Part shown: positions 1-8,026 of the stretch, in pieces | How positions within the stretch are numbered: position 1 is the stretch's first letter | How the letters are laid out: every line of letters starts with the position of its first letter | Origin: Rhodocyclaceae bacterium | Lineage (GTDB): Bacteria > Pseudomonadota > Gammaproteobacteria > Burkholderiales > Rhodocyclaceae | DNA: 27,901 nt | Assembly: GCA_013821865.1 (NCBI GenBank) | Contig: PNJM01000002.1 | Location: 1-27,901 of the forward strand | Reading direction: 5' to 3' | The notes under the pieces: generated by a model | Seen by the model: only the letters and a program-made list of their open reading frames with translations | Database searches by the model: none | Told to the model about the DNA's origin: nothing | Program-made: the position numbers and the translations under genes

Positions 1-40
1 GGGTCTAAACAAAATCCTATTGCGGCCGTTACCGGAAGCA

Positions 41-1567
41 ATGAATACCTTACCCAGTCCGGACCGTGCCGCAAGCGTCGCAGGGTGCAACCTGCCGCCG
101 GAGGCTTTGGCGCTTCCTGCCGATGAGATGCTTCGCTCGCCGGAAGGCATCGAGCATGCCCTCGTCCCGGTATTCATTTACGACACCGAAAACCTTGCCA
201 TCCTGGCGGCCAATGCAGAGGCGCTGCGCCTTTACGGCTATGGCGCGGAGGAATTCCTGCGTTTGACCATTCTCGATATCTGCCCGCCGGAAGACGTCGC
301 CCGCATCAGGAATCTTCTCGCCGATGGCTCGCCGCCCGGCCTGCGCTATGCCGGCATATGGCGGCACAAGGCCAAGGACGGCCGGGTGCTCAAGGTGAAC
401 ATCATCAGCATGAACATTGTCCATGACGGGCGCGCGGCCCGCGTGGCCATCGTGTCCGACCTTACGCCGGCCATGTACGCGCCCGGCCCGTTGCCGGAAT
501 TCGAGCGCCTGATGTTTCCCTTCGCCGAACAGATGCATGAGGTCGCCTGGATACGTTCGGTCGAGGATGGCAGGCTCGTCTATGTCAATCCGGCCTTGGA
601 AAGGGTGTTCGGCATCCCGCGCGAAGTGGCTTATGCCGATCCGGGGGTGGTGTCGCGCATGGTTCATCCGGAGGATGCCGAGGCCTTTCAGCGCTACAAG
701 CAAGCACAAAAAACGGGGCCGGCCAGCGTCGAATACCGCATCCGCCGACCCGACGGCGCGTTGCGCTGGATATCGGCGCGCTGTTTTCCGCTGCTGGACG
801 CCTCGGGCGAGCGCATGGTGGCCGGCACGTCGAAGGATGTGACCGAGCGCAAGGATGCCGAGCAGAGGAGGCTCGACGCGGCCGCGGCCCAGCGCGACGC
901 CCTGGTGCGGGAGGTGCACCATCGCATCAAGAACAACCTGCAGGGCATCACCGGCATGCTGCGCCAGCTCGCGGCAGCCCATCCCGAGTTGCGGCCGGCC
1001 ATGGGGCAGGCCATCTGCCAGGTGCAGACCGTCGCCGTGATCCACGGCCTGCAGAGCAGGACGGCGACCGGCCAGGTGGCGCTATGCGAACTTGTGCCCA
1101 GCATCGCCGCCAGTGTGGAAAGCCTCATGCGGGGCCGCTTCAGTCTCGATGTGGCGGTCAGCCGTTCCCATGCCGCCCTTGTGTGCGAGGCCGAGGCTGT
1201 GGCTGTGGCGCTGCTGCTCAACGAACTCATGGTCAACGCAGTGAAGCATGGCTCGGCCGGAGAGGGGCGGGCCATCCGGGTTGCGCTGGGCGGCGAGGGT
1301 GCGCGTGCCGAGGTAAGGATCGTCAATCCGGGGCGCCTTGCCGCGGGATTCGATTTTTCCATGCAGAAGGGAACCGGCGTCGGGCTGCAGCTGGTCAGGT
1401 CGCTGTTGCCGCGCGAGGGAGCGCGCCTGTCCATCGGCAATTGCGCGGACGGGGTGGAAACCCTGCTGTCGCTTGAGCCCCCGGTCGTATCCATGGGGCA
1501 AATATCGGAGGTGCGTCATGAAGGAAGCCAGGAAGGCGGAGCCGCGCAAGATCCTGCTGGTCGATGA
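41..1567 (+). CDS. PAS-PAS sensor histidine kinase (HisKA_2 family)
   Basis: Predicted soluble sensor kinase that passes phosphate to the ANTAR regulator encoded next. No membrane segment is visible. From Met-41 (508 aa): first PAS domain about residues 40-145; second PAS/PAC about 160-270, with the PAC signature RRPDGALRW and ending DVTERK; a HisKA_2 dimerisation/phosphoacceptor segment with HHRIKNN (His about 293); then an HATPase_c domain with N-box LLLNELMVNAVKHG and glycine box GTGVGLQLV. An in-frame TTG lies at 20 and the frame stays open to the window edge, so the start could lie further upstream; ATG 41 is chosen because GGAA precedes it, though spacing is short. The 3' end overlaps the next gene by 50 bases, so the pair is very probably co-translated. 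HisKA_2 kinases paired with ANTAR regulators are a known arrangement (EutW/EutV type). The signal sensed is unknown; PAS domains may bind a cofactor such as heme or flavin, but nothing here shows which. Confidence 0.9.
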   Translation: MNTLPSPDRAASVAGCNLPPEALALPADEMLRSPEGIEHALVPVFIYDTENLAILAANAEALRLYGYGAEEFLRLTILDICPPEDVARIRNLLADGSPPGLRYAGIWRHKAKDGRVLKVNIISMNIVHDGRAARVAIVSDLTPAMYAPGPLPEFERLMFPFAEQMHEVAWIRSVEDGRLVYVNPALERVFGIPREVAYADPGVVSRMVHPEDAEAFQRYKQAQKTGPASVEYRIRRPDGALRWISARCFPLLDASGERMVAGTSKDVTERKDAEQRRLDAAAAQRDALVREVHHRIKNNLQGITGMLRQLAAAHPELRPAMGQAICQVQTVAVIHGLQSRTATGQVALCELVPSIAASVESLMRGRFSLDVAVSRSHAALVCEAEAVAVALLLNELMVNAVKHGSAGEGRAIRVALGGEGARAEVRIVNPGRLAAGFDFSMQKGTGVGLQLVRSLLPREGARLSIGNCADGVETLLSLEPPVVSMGQISEVRHEGSQEGGAAQDPAGR

Positions 1568-2129
1568 CGACAGGCTGGTTCTGGCGACGCTCGCCAACGG
1601 CCTGGAGCAGGCCGGCTATGCGGTGCAGGCCGCCGGCTCGGCCGAAGAGGCGCTGCGCGTGCTGGCCGTCGAGCTGCCGGACCTTGCGGTCCTCGACATG
1701 CGCATGCCCGGCCGGTCGGGACTGGACCTGGCGCGGCAGTTGCGGGAGACGGGCGAGGTGCCGTTCATTTTCCTCACTGCCTACAGCGAACCGGACATCG
1801 TGCGGCAGGCGGCCGAATGCGGCGCGCTCGGCTATGTCGTCAAGCCCGTCGATATGCCCCAGCTCGTGCCCGCCATCGAGGCGGCGCTGGCCCGCGCGGC
1901 GGAACTCGGGAAGCTGCGCGAAACCGAGAGGCAGCTGCAGACCGCGCTTTCCGAAGGCCGCGAAGTGAGCATGGCGATCGGCCTCATGATGGAGCGCCGC
2001 CGCCTCGACCGGCAGCAGGCCTTCGAGATGCTGCGTTCCACCGCGCGCAGCCAGCGGCGCAAGATCGGCGAAGTGGCGCAGGAAGTTCTCGCGGCCGCCG
2101 AATTGCTGAATATAGGCAGGGGGCAGTAG
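1518..2129 (+). CDS. Response regulator with ANTAR RNA-binding output domain
   Basis: 203-aa receiver-ANTAR protein. The receiver (about 10-125) has the acidic pair Asp16/Asp17, phosphoacceptor Asp60 (VLDMRMPG), Thr87 and Lys109 (KP dipeptide). After a short helical linker, the ANTAR domain (about 140-195) shows the typical AIGLMMERRRLDRQQAFEML pattern and continues to the C-terminus. ANTAR proteins bind paired hexaloop RNA hairpins and prevent transcription termination, so this pair should act after initiation rather than on promoters. The ATG at 1518 has GGAGGTG just upstream and lies inside the kinase gene in another frame; the 50-base overlap indicates translational coupling. Its RNA target is not evident. 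The next gene has its own sigma-28 promoter, which suggests the target lies elsewhere. Confidence 0.93.
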   Translation: MKEARKAEPRKILLVDDDRLVLATLANGLEQAGYAVQAAGSAEEALRVLAVELPDLAVLDMRMPGRSGLDLARQLRETGEVPFIFLTAYSEPDIVRQAAECGALGYVVKPVDMPQLVPAIEAALARAAELGKLRETERQLQTALSEGREVSMAIGLMMERRRLDRQQAFEMLRSTARSQRRKIGEVAQEVLAAAELLNIGRGQ

Positions 2130-2141
2130 CGCATGTCACGC

Positions 2142-2168
2142 GCCGGACGGCCGACGACGGCGCCCGGC
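2142..2168 (+). terminator. GC-rich hairpin downstream of the ANTAR regulator gene
   Basis: Imperfect stem: GCCGG (2142-2146) pairs with CCGGC (2164-2168), and an inner GCCG/CGGC (2150-2153/2158-2161) closes an ACGA loop, with a mismatch and one bulged base between. A TTTTATTTT run follows about 12 bases later, which is too far for a textbook terminator. It may end the kinase-regulator transcript. I do not claim it as an ANTAR target. Confidence 0.35.
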
Positions 2169-2241
2169 AAGAGAGCCGCGTTTTATTTTGCCCTGCCCGA
2201 GTGTCATAAAATATTGTAAAAGCAATAGGTTAATGTTTTCC

Positions 2242-2268
2242 TAAAGTTTTTGTCCTGCCGGCCGATGC
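2242..2268 (+). promoter_or_regulatory. Sigma-28 (FliA) promoter of the chemoreceptor gene
   Basis: TAAAGTTT (2242-2249), exactly 11 bases, then GCCGATGC (2261-2268). The enterobacterial flagellar sigma-28 consensus is TAAAGTTT-N11-GCCGATAA, so 14 of 16 positions match with ideal spacing. It lies about 70-80 bases upstream of the methyl-accepting chemotaxis gene, a classic class of sigma-28-dependent gene. The predicted start of transcription is near 2275. Confidence 0.85.
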
Positions 2269-2350
2269 TTTACTCATAAATATTCCCGGTTCTGCGCCCC
2301 GCGCTTTCAGCGAGAGACAGAAAGAGGAGTTTTTCATGGAGGAGACAAAC

Positions 2351-3973
2351 ATGTCCGGAAAACTGACTATTGCATTGCGGCTCACGCTGGGCTTCGGCCT
2401 GTTTTTCATCATGCTGCTCATCTCCGTCGTGCTGGGGCTGACGCGCCTCGACGCGGTGGACGACATGGTCGGGCGCATCGTCACCAAGGACTGGCAGAAG
2501 ACCGTGCTGGCCAACGATGCCATCGACCTGATGAACGCCAATGCGCGGGAAACCTTCCTGCTGTTCCATGTCTCGGAGCGCGGCCCGGTGAAGCAGCGCA
2601 TCGCGTCCAACGTTGAGGCCATCACGGCGAAGCTCGAGGAACTGGACAAGCTGCTCTACAAGCCGGAAGGCAAGGCCGCACTCGGCGAGATCCGGGAGAA
2701 GCGCAAGATCTATGTCGCTTCGTTCTCGAATGTCGGCAAGCTGCTCGACACCGGCAAGGATGGGGAAGCCTCGCGACTGATGGCGGCCGAAACCGTGCCG
2801 GCCCTTGACGCGCTGCTGGCATCGGTGGACAAACTGATCAAGGTCCAGGGCAAGATCCTGGAGGATACCGGACAGGCTTCCCATGACACCTATGTTGCCG
2901 CGCGCAACCTGCTGATGGCCTTCCTTGCCGTCGCGGCGCTGATCGCGGCCATGCTCTCCCTCTGGATCATCCGCTCGGTGACGCGCCCGCTGGGCGGCGA
3001 GCCGGACGAGGCCAAGGCGGCGGTGGAGAAAATCGCCCAGGGCGACCTTACCGCCGAGATTCGCCTCAAGGCCGGCGACGCCACCAGCCTGCTGGCGGCC
3101 ATGAAAGGGATGCAGCACAGCCTGCGCAAGATGATCGCCGACCTGACGGCCAACGCCGAGGGCGTCGCCAGCGCGGCCCAGCAGCTTGCCACGGCGTCGG
3201 AGCAGATCGCCACCAGTTCCGCGCATCAGAGCGAGGCTGCATCCAGCATGGCGGCGGCGGTCGAGGAGATGACGGTGAGCATCAACCATGTCTCGGACAG
3301 CGCCGCCGAGGCGCGCCAGGTGACTGATGAAACCGGAAGCCTGTCGCAGCAGGGCAAGGGCGTGATCCAGGGCACCGTGTCGGAGATGGAGCGCATTGCC
3401 AGGACCGTGGGCGAGGCATCCGCGACCATCCGGGCCATGGGGGAGAGCTCGCAGAAGATCTCCGGCATCGTGCAGGTCATCAAGGATGTTGCCGAACAGA
3501 CCAATCTGCTCGCGCTCAATGCCGCCATCGAGGCGGCGCGCGCGGGAGAGCAGGGGCGCGGATTCGCCGTCGTCGCCGACGAGGTGCGCAAGCTGGCCGA
3601 GCGCACGGCCCAGGCCACCACCGAAATCAGCGGCATGATCGATGCCGTGCAGTCGAGCGCGCTGGCGGCGGTCGGCACCATGCAGCAGGCCGTGACGCGT
3701 GTCGAAGAAGGCGTCGGCATGGCGGGCCGCGCCGGCGATTCCATGGCGGGCATCAGCGACGGCGCCCAGCGCGTGGTTTCGGCCGTGAACGAGATTTCCA
3801 GCGCGCTGAAAGAGCAGAGCGTGGCCAGCAACGACATCGCCGCCAACGTCGAGAAGATCGCCCAGATGTCGGAAGAGAACAGCGCGGCCACGCGCGAGGC
3901 GGCGGACACGGCGCATCAGCTGGAAGGGCTGGCGGCAAGCACGCGCGCCGCGGTCAGCGCATTCCGGGTGTAG
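2351..3973 (+). CDS. Methyl-accepting chemotaxis protein
   Basis: Inner-membrane chemoreceptor that signals to CheA/CheW. From the upstream ATG at 2336 (545 aa) it has TM1 at about 11-35, a short helical periplasmic domain of four-helix-bundle type at about 36-190, TM2 at about 191-212, HAMP at about 213-266, and a cytoplasmic signalling coiled coil at about 280-540. The conserved hairpin tip is present ([20 protein letters not shown], then [18 protein letters not shown]). It ends AFRV without the NWETF-like CheR/CheB docking pentapeptide. Two ATGs are plausible: 2336 (AGGAG, 6-base spacing) and 2351 (GGAGGAG, 6-base spacing); 2351 is preferred because TM1 then begins near the N-terminus as usual. 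The ligand cannot be predicted. The sigma-28 promoter ties it to the motility regulon. Confidence 0.95.
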   Translation: MSGKLTIALRLTLGFGLFFIMLLISVVLGLTRLDAVDDMVGRIVTKDWQKTVLANDAIDLMNANARETFLLFHVSERGPVKQRIASNVEAITAKLEELDKLLYKPEGKAALGEIREKRKIYVASFSNVGKLLDTGKDGEASRLMAAETVPALDALLASVDKLIKVQGKILEDTGQASHDTYVAARNLLMAFLAVAALIAAMLSLWIIRSVTRPLGGEPDEAKAAVEKIAQGDLTAEIRLKAGDATSLLAAMKGMQHSLRKMIADLTANAEGVASAAQQLATASEQIATSSAHQSEAASSMAAAVEEMTVSINHVSDSAAEARQVTDETGSLSQQGKGVIQGTVSEMERIARTVGEASATIRAMGESSQKISGIVQVIKDVAEQTNLLALNAAIEAARAGEQGRGFAVVADEVRKLAERTAQATTEISGMIDAVQSSALAAVGTMQQAVTRVEEGVGMAGRAGDSMAGISDGAQRVVSAVNEISSALKEQSVASNDIAANVEKIAQMSEENSAATREAADTAHQLEGLAASTRAAVSAFRV

Positions 3974-3995
3974 GTCGGCCTGAAGGCCGATCTAC
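3970..3995. terminator. Hairpin between the convergent chemoreceptor and DUF2069 genes
   Basis: Twelve-base arms GTAGGTCGGCCT (3970-3981) and AGGCCGATCTAC (3984-3995) pair throughout, with one G-U pair and a two-base loop. The hairpin begins at the chemoreceptor stop codon and includes the stop codon of the converging minus-strand gene. No T-tract follows on either strand, so it may act as a Rho-assisted or RNA-stabilising structure, or be a dispersed intergenic repeat. Confidence 0.55.
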
Positions 3996-4378
3996 GTCTT
4001 CGACCGCATCGACGCCCGCCTCCCGCGGCGACTTCCTCCGGTCGTCAGCCGCGCATAGAACACGCAGGAAAAGAACAGCACCGAAGCCAGTACGATCTCG
4101 GCCGCGGCAAGCTGTTGCGACGGGCCGCGGTCGCTCATCGCCCGCACTATGCCCTCCGCCACATAAGCCAGCGCCAGCATTGACGTCCACTGGTGGGTGT
4201 AGCGCCGGCCGCGCAGGATGCCGAACACCGCCGCCATCAGCGGCAGCGGTTTCAGCGCCAGCATGGAGCCGCCCGGCCGCAGCGGCGCCAGCCACAATTC
4301 CCAGGCCAGGCTGAAGAAGATCAGCGCGACCAGGCTCGCGGCGGCCGTCAGGTTGAGCATGCGGACAGTGGGGATCAT
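3992..4378 (-). CDS. DUF2069 family small membrane protein
   Basis: A 128-aa protein with about four hydrophobic segments. The N-terminal half carries the family-typical run LAWELWLAPLRPGGS followed by LALKPLPLM and RGRRYTHQWTSML, which I recognise as DUF2069 (COG3308), a small proteobacterial inner-membrane family with no assigned function. The start at 4378 (MIPTVRML) is chosen because upstream codons in the same frame are basic and not family-like; Met at 4360 is an alternative. The basic C-terminal tail after the last membrane segment should be cytoplasmic. The gene is divergent from the YihY gene and convergent with the chemoreceptor gene. Function unknown. Confidence 0.8.
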   Translation of the reverse strand: MIPTVRMLNLTAAASLVALIFFSLAWELWLAPLRPGGSMLALKPLPLMAAVFGILRGRRYTHQWTSMLALAYVAEGIVRAMSDRGPSQQLAAAEIVLASVLFFSCVFYARLTTGGSRRGRRASMRSKT

Positions 4379-4394
4379 GCGAAAAATGTTCCGG

Positions 4395-4412
4395 TAGAAT
4401 CCCGTCATTCTA
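4395..4412. promoter_or_regulatory. Perfect inverted repeat TAGAAT-N6-ATTCTA in the DUF2069/yihY divergent gap
   Basis: TAGAAT (4395-4400) and ATTCTA (4407-4412) are exact inverted repeats separated by six bases, in the 52-base gap between two divergent start codons. TAGAAT also resembles a -10 hexamer in either direction, but no good -35 is seen. It may be an operator or back-to-back -10 elements. Weak evidence. Confidence 0.3.
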
Positions 4413-4430
4413 TCGGAGAGGTGTCGCTGC

Positions 4431-5270
4431 ATGCGCCTGGTGGGCCCGTTGCCGGATTTCATCTGCCGTTTCGTCGAGCGGTTCCGCGAGGAACGCTGCA
4501 TGCAGACGGCGGCGAGCCTCGCCTTCACGACGCTGCTGGCCCTCGTGCCGCTGCTCGCCGTGGCGCTGGTGCTGATTTCCCGATTCGAATTGTTTTCCGG
4601 CCTCGGCGAGGCGCTGCGCGGCTTCCTGCTCGCCAACCTGCTGCCCGAGAAGGCCGGCAAGTTTGTCGCGACCTATGCGCTGCAGTTCTCCCTCAAAGCC
4701 GGGAAACTCACGGCCATCGGCACGGCAATGATCGTGGTCACCGCGATCATGCTCATGCTGAGCGTCGATCACGCATTCGGCCGGATCTGGCGGGTGAAGC
4801 AGCCTCGCCCGCTCGTCCGGCGCGTGGCCATCTACTTCGGCGCGCTGGTGCTGGGGCCGATTGCGCTCGGCGCGAGCATTGCCGCCACGACCTATCTCGT
4901 CACCGCCTCCCTCGGCCTCGTCGATGAGCCGAGATGGGTGACGGACCTGTTCCTGAAGACGCTGCCCGTGGCGATGCTCGCCACGCTGTTCGCTTTTCTC
5001 TACTACGCCATGCCGAACCGCCGCGTCGAGCCGTGGCATGCCGTCGCGGGGGGGTCGGCCGCCGCCCTCGGCTTCTCGCTCGTACAGCGTCTGTTCGGCA
5101 TCTACGTGGCGAAGTTTCCGACCTACACGCTGATCTACGGCGCATTCGCCGCGGTGCCGATCTTCCTGGTCTGGCTCTACCTGCTGTGGCTGGTGGTGCT
5201 GGCCGGCGCGCTGGTGGCGGCCGTGCTCGGCGAATCGAACCCGGGGAGGCGCCGAGCCTATATCGGGTAA
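4431..5270 (+). CDS. YihY/BrkB family inner-membrane protein
   Basis: 279-aa multi-pass membrane protein of the YihY/BrkB (UPF0761) family, once misnamed RNase BN. Family marks are the N-terminal FVERFREERCMQTAASLAFTT region, then TLLALVPLLAVAL, the mid-protein FGRIWRVKQPRP loop, LYYAMPNRRV, and the C-terminal YGAFAAVPIFLVWLYLLWLVVL. About six transmembrane segments are expected. The ATG at 4431 is preceded by GGAGAGG with usable spacing. The protein is full length for a short-form member; many homologues carry an extra cytoplasmic C-terminal domain that is absent here. Its stop overlaps the stop of the converging gene by 13 bases. The biochemical role is not established; transport or envelope functions have been proposed for the family. 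Confidence 0.9.
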   Translation: MRLVGPLPDFICRFVERFREERCMQTAASLAFTTLLALVPLLAVALVLISRFELFSGLGEALRGFLLANLLPEKAGKFVATYALQFSLKAGKLTAIGTAMIVVTAIMLMLSVDHAFGRIWRVKQPRPLVRRVAIYFGALVLGPIALGASIAATTYLVTASLGLVDEPRWVTDLFLKTLPVAMLATLFAFLYYAMPNRRVEPWHAVAGGSAAALGFSLVQRLFGIYVAKFPTYTLIYGAFAAVPIFLVWLYLLWLVVLAGALVAAVLGESNPGRRRAYIG

Positions 5271-6739
5271 GGGTCGGGCTCGAACTGGAACAGTTCGATC
5301 GAGCCGGTCTGCAGGTCGAGGCTCAGGAGCCGTCCCTGCGTCACCTGGGTATTATGGTCGTCGCCGGAAACGATGAAGAAGCGGCGCGCACCGTAGCTGC
5401 CGGAGGGCGCCAGCAGCGCCGGATGGTCGCGCAGCGCGGGAATGGCCGGCAGCAGCAGGCCGGGCGTGGGCCGCTGGCTGGAGTCGCCGTTGCGAAACAG
5501 CAGTTGCACCGAGCGCGCGGTGGGGGCCACGAGTTCCAGCCCGAGTTCGATGTGCTCCGGGTTCTCGCTTTTCATCCAGCGCACGACACAGATGCTCCAG
5601 GGTTTTTCCGGCGCCTCGCGCAAGGCGATGGCGCTGCCCGGCACCAGGCCGTCGACCGCGCCCGATACGTGCATCACGGCAAAACCGCTCGGGCTCTCGT
5701 TCAGCACCATCCATTCCGTGGCATGCGGCGCGCCGGCCTGCACGCCTTCCGGCGCCTCGCCATGCTCGAGCAGGTGCCACAGATCGGCAAGGCCGATGCA
5801 GACCTGGGCGCGGTAGTTGTTGTGGCGGCGGGCGTGCTGGCGGTGGGGCGGGGACGACCAATGGGACTGCAGGCGCTTCAGCGCGCAGCGCCCGGCATGC
5901 CCGGCGGCATGCTCGGGCAGCCTGAGGTTGCCCGGCGGCATGCCGGCTTCGAGCGCGGCAATCTGTTCGCCGAGCAGTCGCGCCAGCCGCTGGAAGGAAC
6001 AGTAGAGCAGTTCGCCATGACGAGGCGGAACACGGCGGCCGGGCGGCACCGGCGGCATGTCTCGCTGGGTGTCGACCCAGTACCAGGTGCTGTCGCCCTC
6101 GGCCGGCGTTGCGGAGAGGAACTCCACCGCTGCGGAGAAGTGCGCCAGGTAGTCGCTCGCCAATGCGATTTCGGCGGGCGCAAAGCCCTCGGGCTGCGTC
6201 GCGGCGAGCGCCAGCATGGCCTTGTAGCCATTCTCCGCGTCGAGGCTGACGCCGGGCACCACGGTAGACGCCGGCTCGAAGTGCTCGCGCGCCGTGCGCG
6301 CCAGCGTGTGCGCCCGGCGCCACAGGTCGGGCGGGGTAGAGGTTGCCACCATGCAGTTCGTCTCGTACTGCTCGCCAAGGCTGCGCAGGGCGCGGCCGGC
6401 GATGACGGCCGGACTGCGCCGCTTGTTGTGGGCCAGCCGGTCGCCGGCGTCCTTGCTCACGCGCTCGTAACCTGCCGCGACCCGGCCGTGGGCTTCGATG
6501 AGCGAGGCGGCCATAGCGCGCAACTCGCGGTCGAGCGGCAGGTGCGCTTCACACAGCCGCGGCCTCAGTTCCTGCGAGAGCCGGTGCGTGCGGTCATAAA
6601 AGAGATCGAGGATGCGGTGGTAGCGGGCGGGATCGAGCAGCGACTGGTCGAGGGCGGTGAGATAGCGGTCGAGCGAAAGGAGGTCCTGCGCCGGATCGGC
6701 CGGAATCGGCGCGGCGAGCCAGGCCAGGATGTCGGTCAT
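5258..6739 (-). CDS. Conserved hypothetical protein, possible PilZ-like C-terminal domain
   Basis: 493-aa soluble protein with no signal peptide or membrane segment. The N-terminal two thirds look helical, rich in Leu, Ala and Arg. The last third contains WMVLNESPSGFAV, followed by VDGLVPGSAIAL and WSICVVRW, then ELGLELVAP. N-x-S-x-x-G followed by a beta-rich stretch with a late GxE-type segment recalls PilZ c-di-GMP-binding barrels. A clear RxxxR motif at the usual distance is not evident, so c-di-GMP binding is only a suggestion. The start at 6739 (MTDILAWLAAP) is preferred over longer in-frame starts because upstream residues look like translated non-coding sequence and GGAGGG lies just upstream, although closely spaced. 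Transcribed away from pyrF. I do not recognise a named family. Confidence 0.75.
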   Translation of the reverse strand: MTDILAWLAAPIPADPAQDLLSLDRYLTALDQSLLDPARYHRILDLFYDRTHRLSQELRPRLCEAHLPLDRELRAMAASLIEAHGRVAAGYERVSKDAGDRLAHNKRRSPAVIAGRALRSLGEQYETNCMVATSTPPDLWRRAHTLARTAREHFEPASTVVPGVSLDAENGYKAMLALAATQPEGFAPAEIALASDYLAHFSAAVEFLSATPAEGDSTWYWVDTQRDMPPVPPGRRVPPRHGELLYCSFQRLARLLGEQIAALEAGMPPGNLRLPEHAAGHAGRCALKRLQSHWSSPPHRQHARRHNNYRAQVCIGLADLWHLLEHGEAPEGVQAGAPHATEWMVLNESPSGFAVMHVSGAVDGLVPGSAIALREAPEKPWSICVVRWMKSENPEHIELGLELVAPTARSVQLLFRNGDSSQRPTPGLLLPAIPALRDHPALLAPSGSYGARRFFIVSGDDHNTQVTQGRLLSLDLQTGSIELFQFEPDPYPI

Positions 6740-6884
6740 ACCCTCCGGATGGCGGGGGTAAATGTTGTTGTCTGGGCGAGTCAAGCGGCGAAGGGGCCGG
6801 CGAAGCGGCCTGGGTGAGCCGATGATCAAACCATTGTAGAGGAATACCCCGGCATGTTGAAGCCGCAGCCGGATGGGCGTTTCG

Positions 6885-6913
6885 TTGTGCTGGGAGCGCC
6901 AAGCGCGGATAAT
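6885..6913 (+). promoter_or_regulatory. Sigma-70-type promoter for pyrF
   Basis: TTGTGC (6885-6890), 17-base spacer, GATAAT (6908-6913). It lies about 28 bases upstream of the pyrF ATG with optimal spacing. Predicted only from sequence match. Confidence 0.55.
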
Positions 6914-6941
6914 TGCGCCTTTTCCGGATGCAGAGCTTGCC

Positions 6942-7673
6942 ATGACCGCCGCCTCCCTGATTTCCGACAAGCCGATTCCGCCGCAGGAGCGCCTGATCGT
7001 TGCCCTCGACGTGGCCGATTCGGCCGCGGCGCGCGCCCTGGTCGAGCGCCTGGGCGATGCCGCGCATTTCTACAAGATCGGCCTGGAACTGTTCATGGCC
7101 GGCGGTTATTTCGAGTTGCTCGACTGGCTGATCGCGCAGAAGAAGAAGGTGTTCGTTGACCTCAAGTTCTTCGACGTTCCCGAAACCGTGCGCTCGGCGG
7201 TGCGGGCCCTGGCCGGGCGCGGCGCCACCTTCGCCACGGTGCACGGCAACCAGGCCGTCATGGAGGCGGCCGGCAAGGAGAAGGGCGACCTGAAGATCCT
7301 CGCCGTGACGGTGCTGACCAGCCTCGATCGCGGCGACCTGGACGACCTCGGCTTCCGGTGCGACGTGGACAAGCTGGTGCTCTCCCGCGCCCGCCGCGCC
7401 CTCGAGGCCGGCTGCGACGGCATCGTCTCCTCCGGCCTGGAGGCGCCGATGATCCGCCGCGAGCTGGGCAGCCGGCTGATGGTGGTGATTCCCGGCATCC
7501 GGCCGGTGGAGAACAAGCCGGCGGACGACCAGAAACGCACGGTGGATGTGGCCCAGGCCTTCAGGAATGGCGCCGACTACATCGTCGTCGGCCGGCCGAT
7601 CCGCCAGGCGCCCGACCCGCGCGCCGCCGCCCGGGCCGTGCAGGCCACCATCCGCGAGGTCTTCGGCGGCTGA
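6942..7673 (+). CDS. pyrF: Orotidine 5'-phosphate decarboxylase
   Basis: Last step of de novo UMP synthesis: decarboxylation of OMP to UMP. The 243-aa TIM-barrel protein has the first-strand LIVALDV, then FYKIGLELF, and the catalytic cluster VFVDLKFFDVP, with the Asp-x-Lys-x-x-Asp arrangement of the active site. Later come GCDGIVSSG, the phosphate-binding VIPGIRP with Gln/Arg residues, and the C-terminal YIVVGRPI. Length matches the bacterial group-I enzyme. The ATG at 6942 is preferred; the frame is open further upstream, but those residues are unlike the family and the -10 hexamer at 6908-6913 would lie inside them. Monocistronic between its own promoter and the rpsP promoter. Confidence 0.97.
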   Translation: MTAASLISDKPIPPQERLIVALDVADSAAARALVERLGDAAHFYKIGLELFMAGGYFELLDWLIAQKKKVFVDLKFFDVPETVRSAVRALAGRGATFATVHGNQAVMEAAGKEKGDLKILAVTVLTSLDRGDLDDLGFRCDVDKLVLSRARRALEAGCDGIVSSGLEAPMIRRELGSRLMVVIPGIRPVENKPADDQKRTVDVAQAFRNGADYIVVGRPIRQAPDPRAAARAVQATIREVFGG

Positions 7674-7689
7674 GGCGTTGCATTAAATC

Positions 7690-7718
7690 TTGTTTTTCCG
7701 GCGGTTTCTGCCTACAAT
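7690..7718 (+). promoter_or_regulatory. Sigma-70 promoter of the rpsP-rimM-trmD-rplS operon
   Basis: TTGTTT (7690-7695), 17-base spacer, TACAAT (7713-7718), ending 36 bases before the rpsP ATG. Both hexamers are close to consensus, and the position immediately upstream of a ribosomal protein operon supports it. Confidence 0.75.
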
Positions 7719-7754
7719 ACCGCCCTTTTTCCGATTTCAACCGAGGGTCAGCAC

Positions 7755-8009
7755 ATGGTCGTCATTCGACTTGCCCGTGGCGGCGCCAAGAAGCGGCCGT
7801 TCTACAACATGGTGGTCATGGATTCGCGCAAGCGCCGCGATGGCGCCTGTATCGAGCGCGTGGGCTACTACAATCCCGTTGCCGGCGAGAAGGAGCAGGG
7901 CCTGCGCGTCGATATGCAGCGCATCGAGCACTGGACCGGCAAGGGCGCCCAGATGTCGCCCACCGTGGCGCGCCTGGTCAAGCAGTTCGCCGCCCAGCCG
8001 GCCGCGTAA
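7755..8009 (+). CDS. rpsP: 30S ribosomal protein S16
   Basis: 84-aa S16, a small-subunit assembly protein that binds 16S rRNA. The N-terminus [20 protein letters not shown] and the following [18 protein letters not shown] are diagnostic. Length is typical. The start codon is preceded by GAGGG. First gene of the conserved rpsP-rimM-trmD-rplS operon, whose order here is the standard proteobacterial one; 17 bases separate it from rimM. Confidence 0.98.
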   Translation: MVVIRLARGGAKKRPFYNMVVMDSRKRRDGACIERVGYYNPVAGEKEQGLRVDMQRIEHWTGKGAQMSPTVARLVKQFAAQPAA

Positions 8010-8026
8010 AAACGGAATAAGGACGC

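Noticed and set aside
50..1045. Long minus-strand open frame opposite the histidine kinase gene
   Set aside because: Composition is that of an antisense shadow in high-GC coding DNA; the plus strand has clear PAS and kinase domains.
2142..2168. ANTAR-type antitermination hairpin
   Set aside because: The loop is a tetraloop ACGA rather than a hexaloop with A1 and G4, and no second paired hairpin is evident.
2270..3916. 548-codon minus-strand open frame across the chemoreceptor gene
   Set aside because: His/Arg/Gly-rich low-complexity translation with no domain; the plus strand has unmistakable MCP motifs.
4934..6817. 627-codon plus-strand open frame opposite the PilZ-like gene
   Set aside because: Overlaps the end of yihY and is Arg/Gly/Ala/Gln-rich without family motifs; the minus-strand frame looks like a real protein, ending tail-to-tail with yihY.
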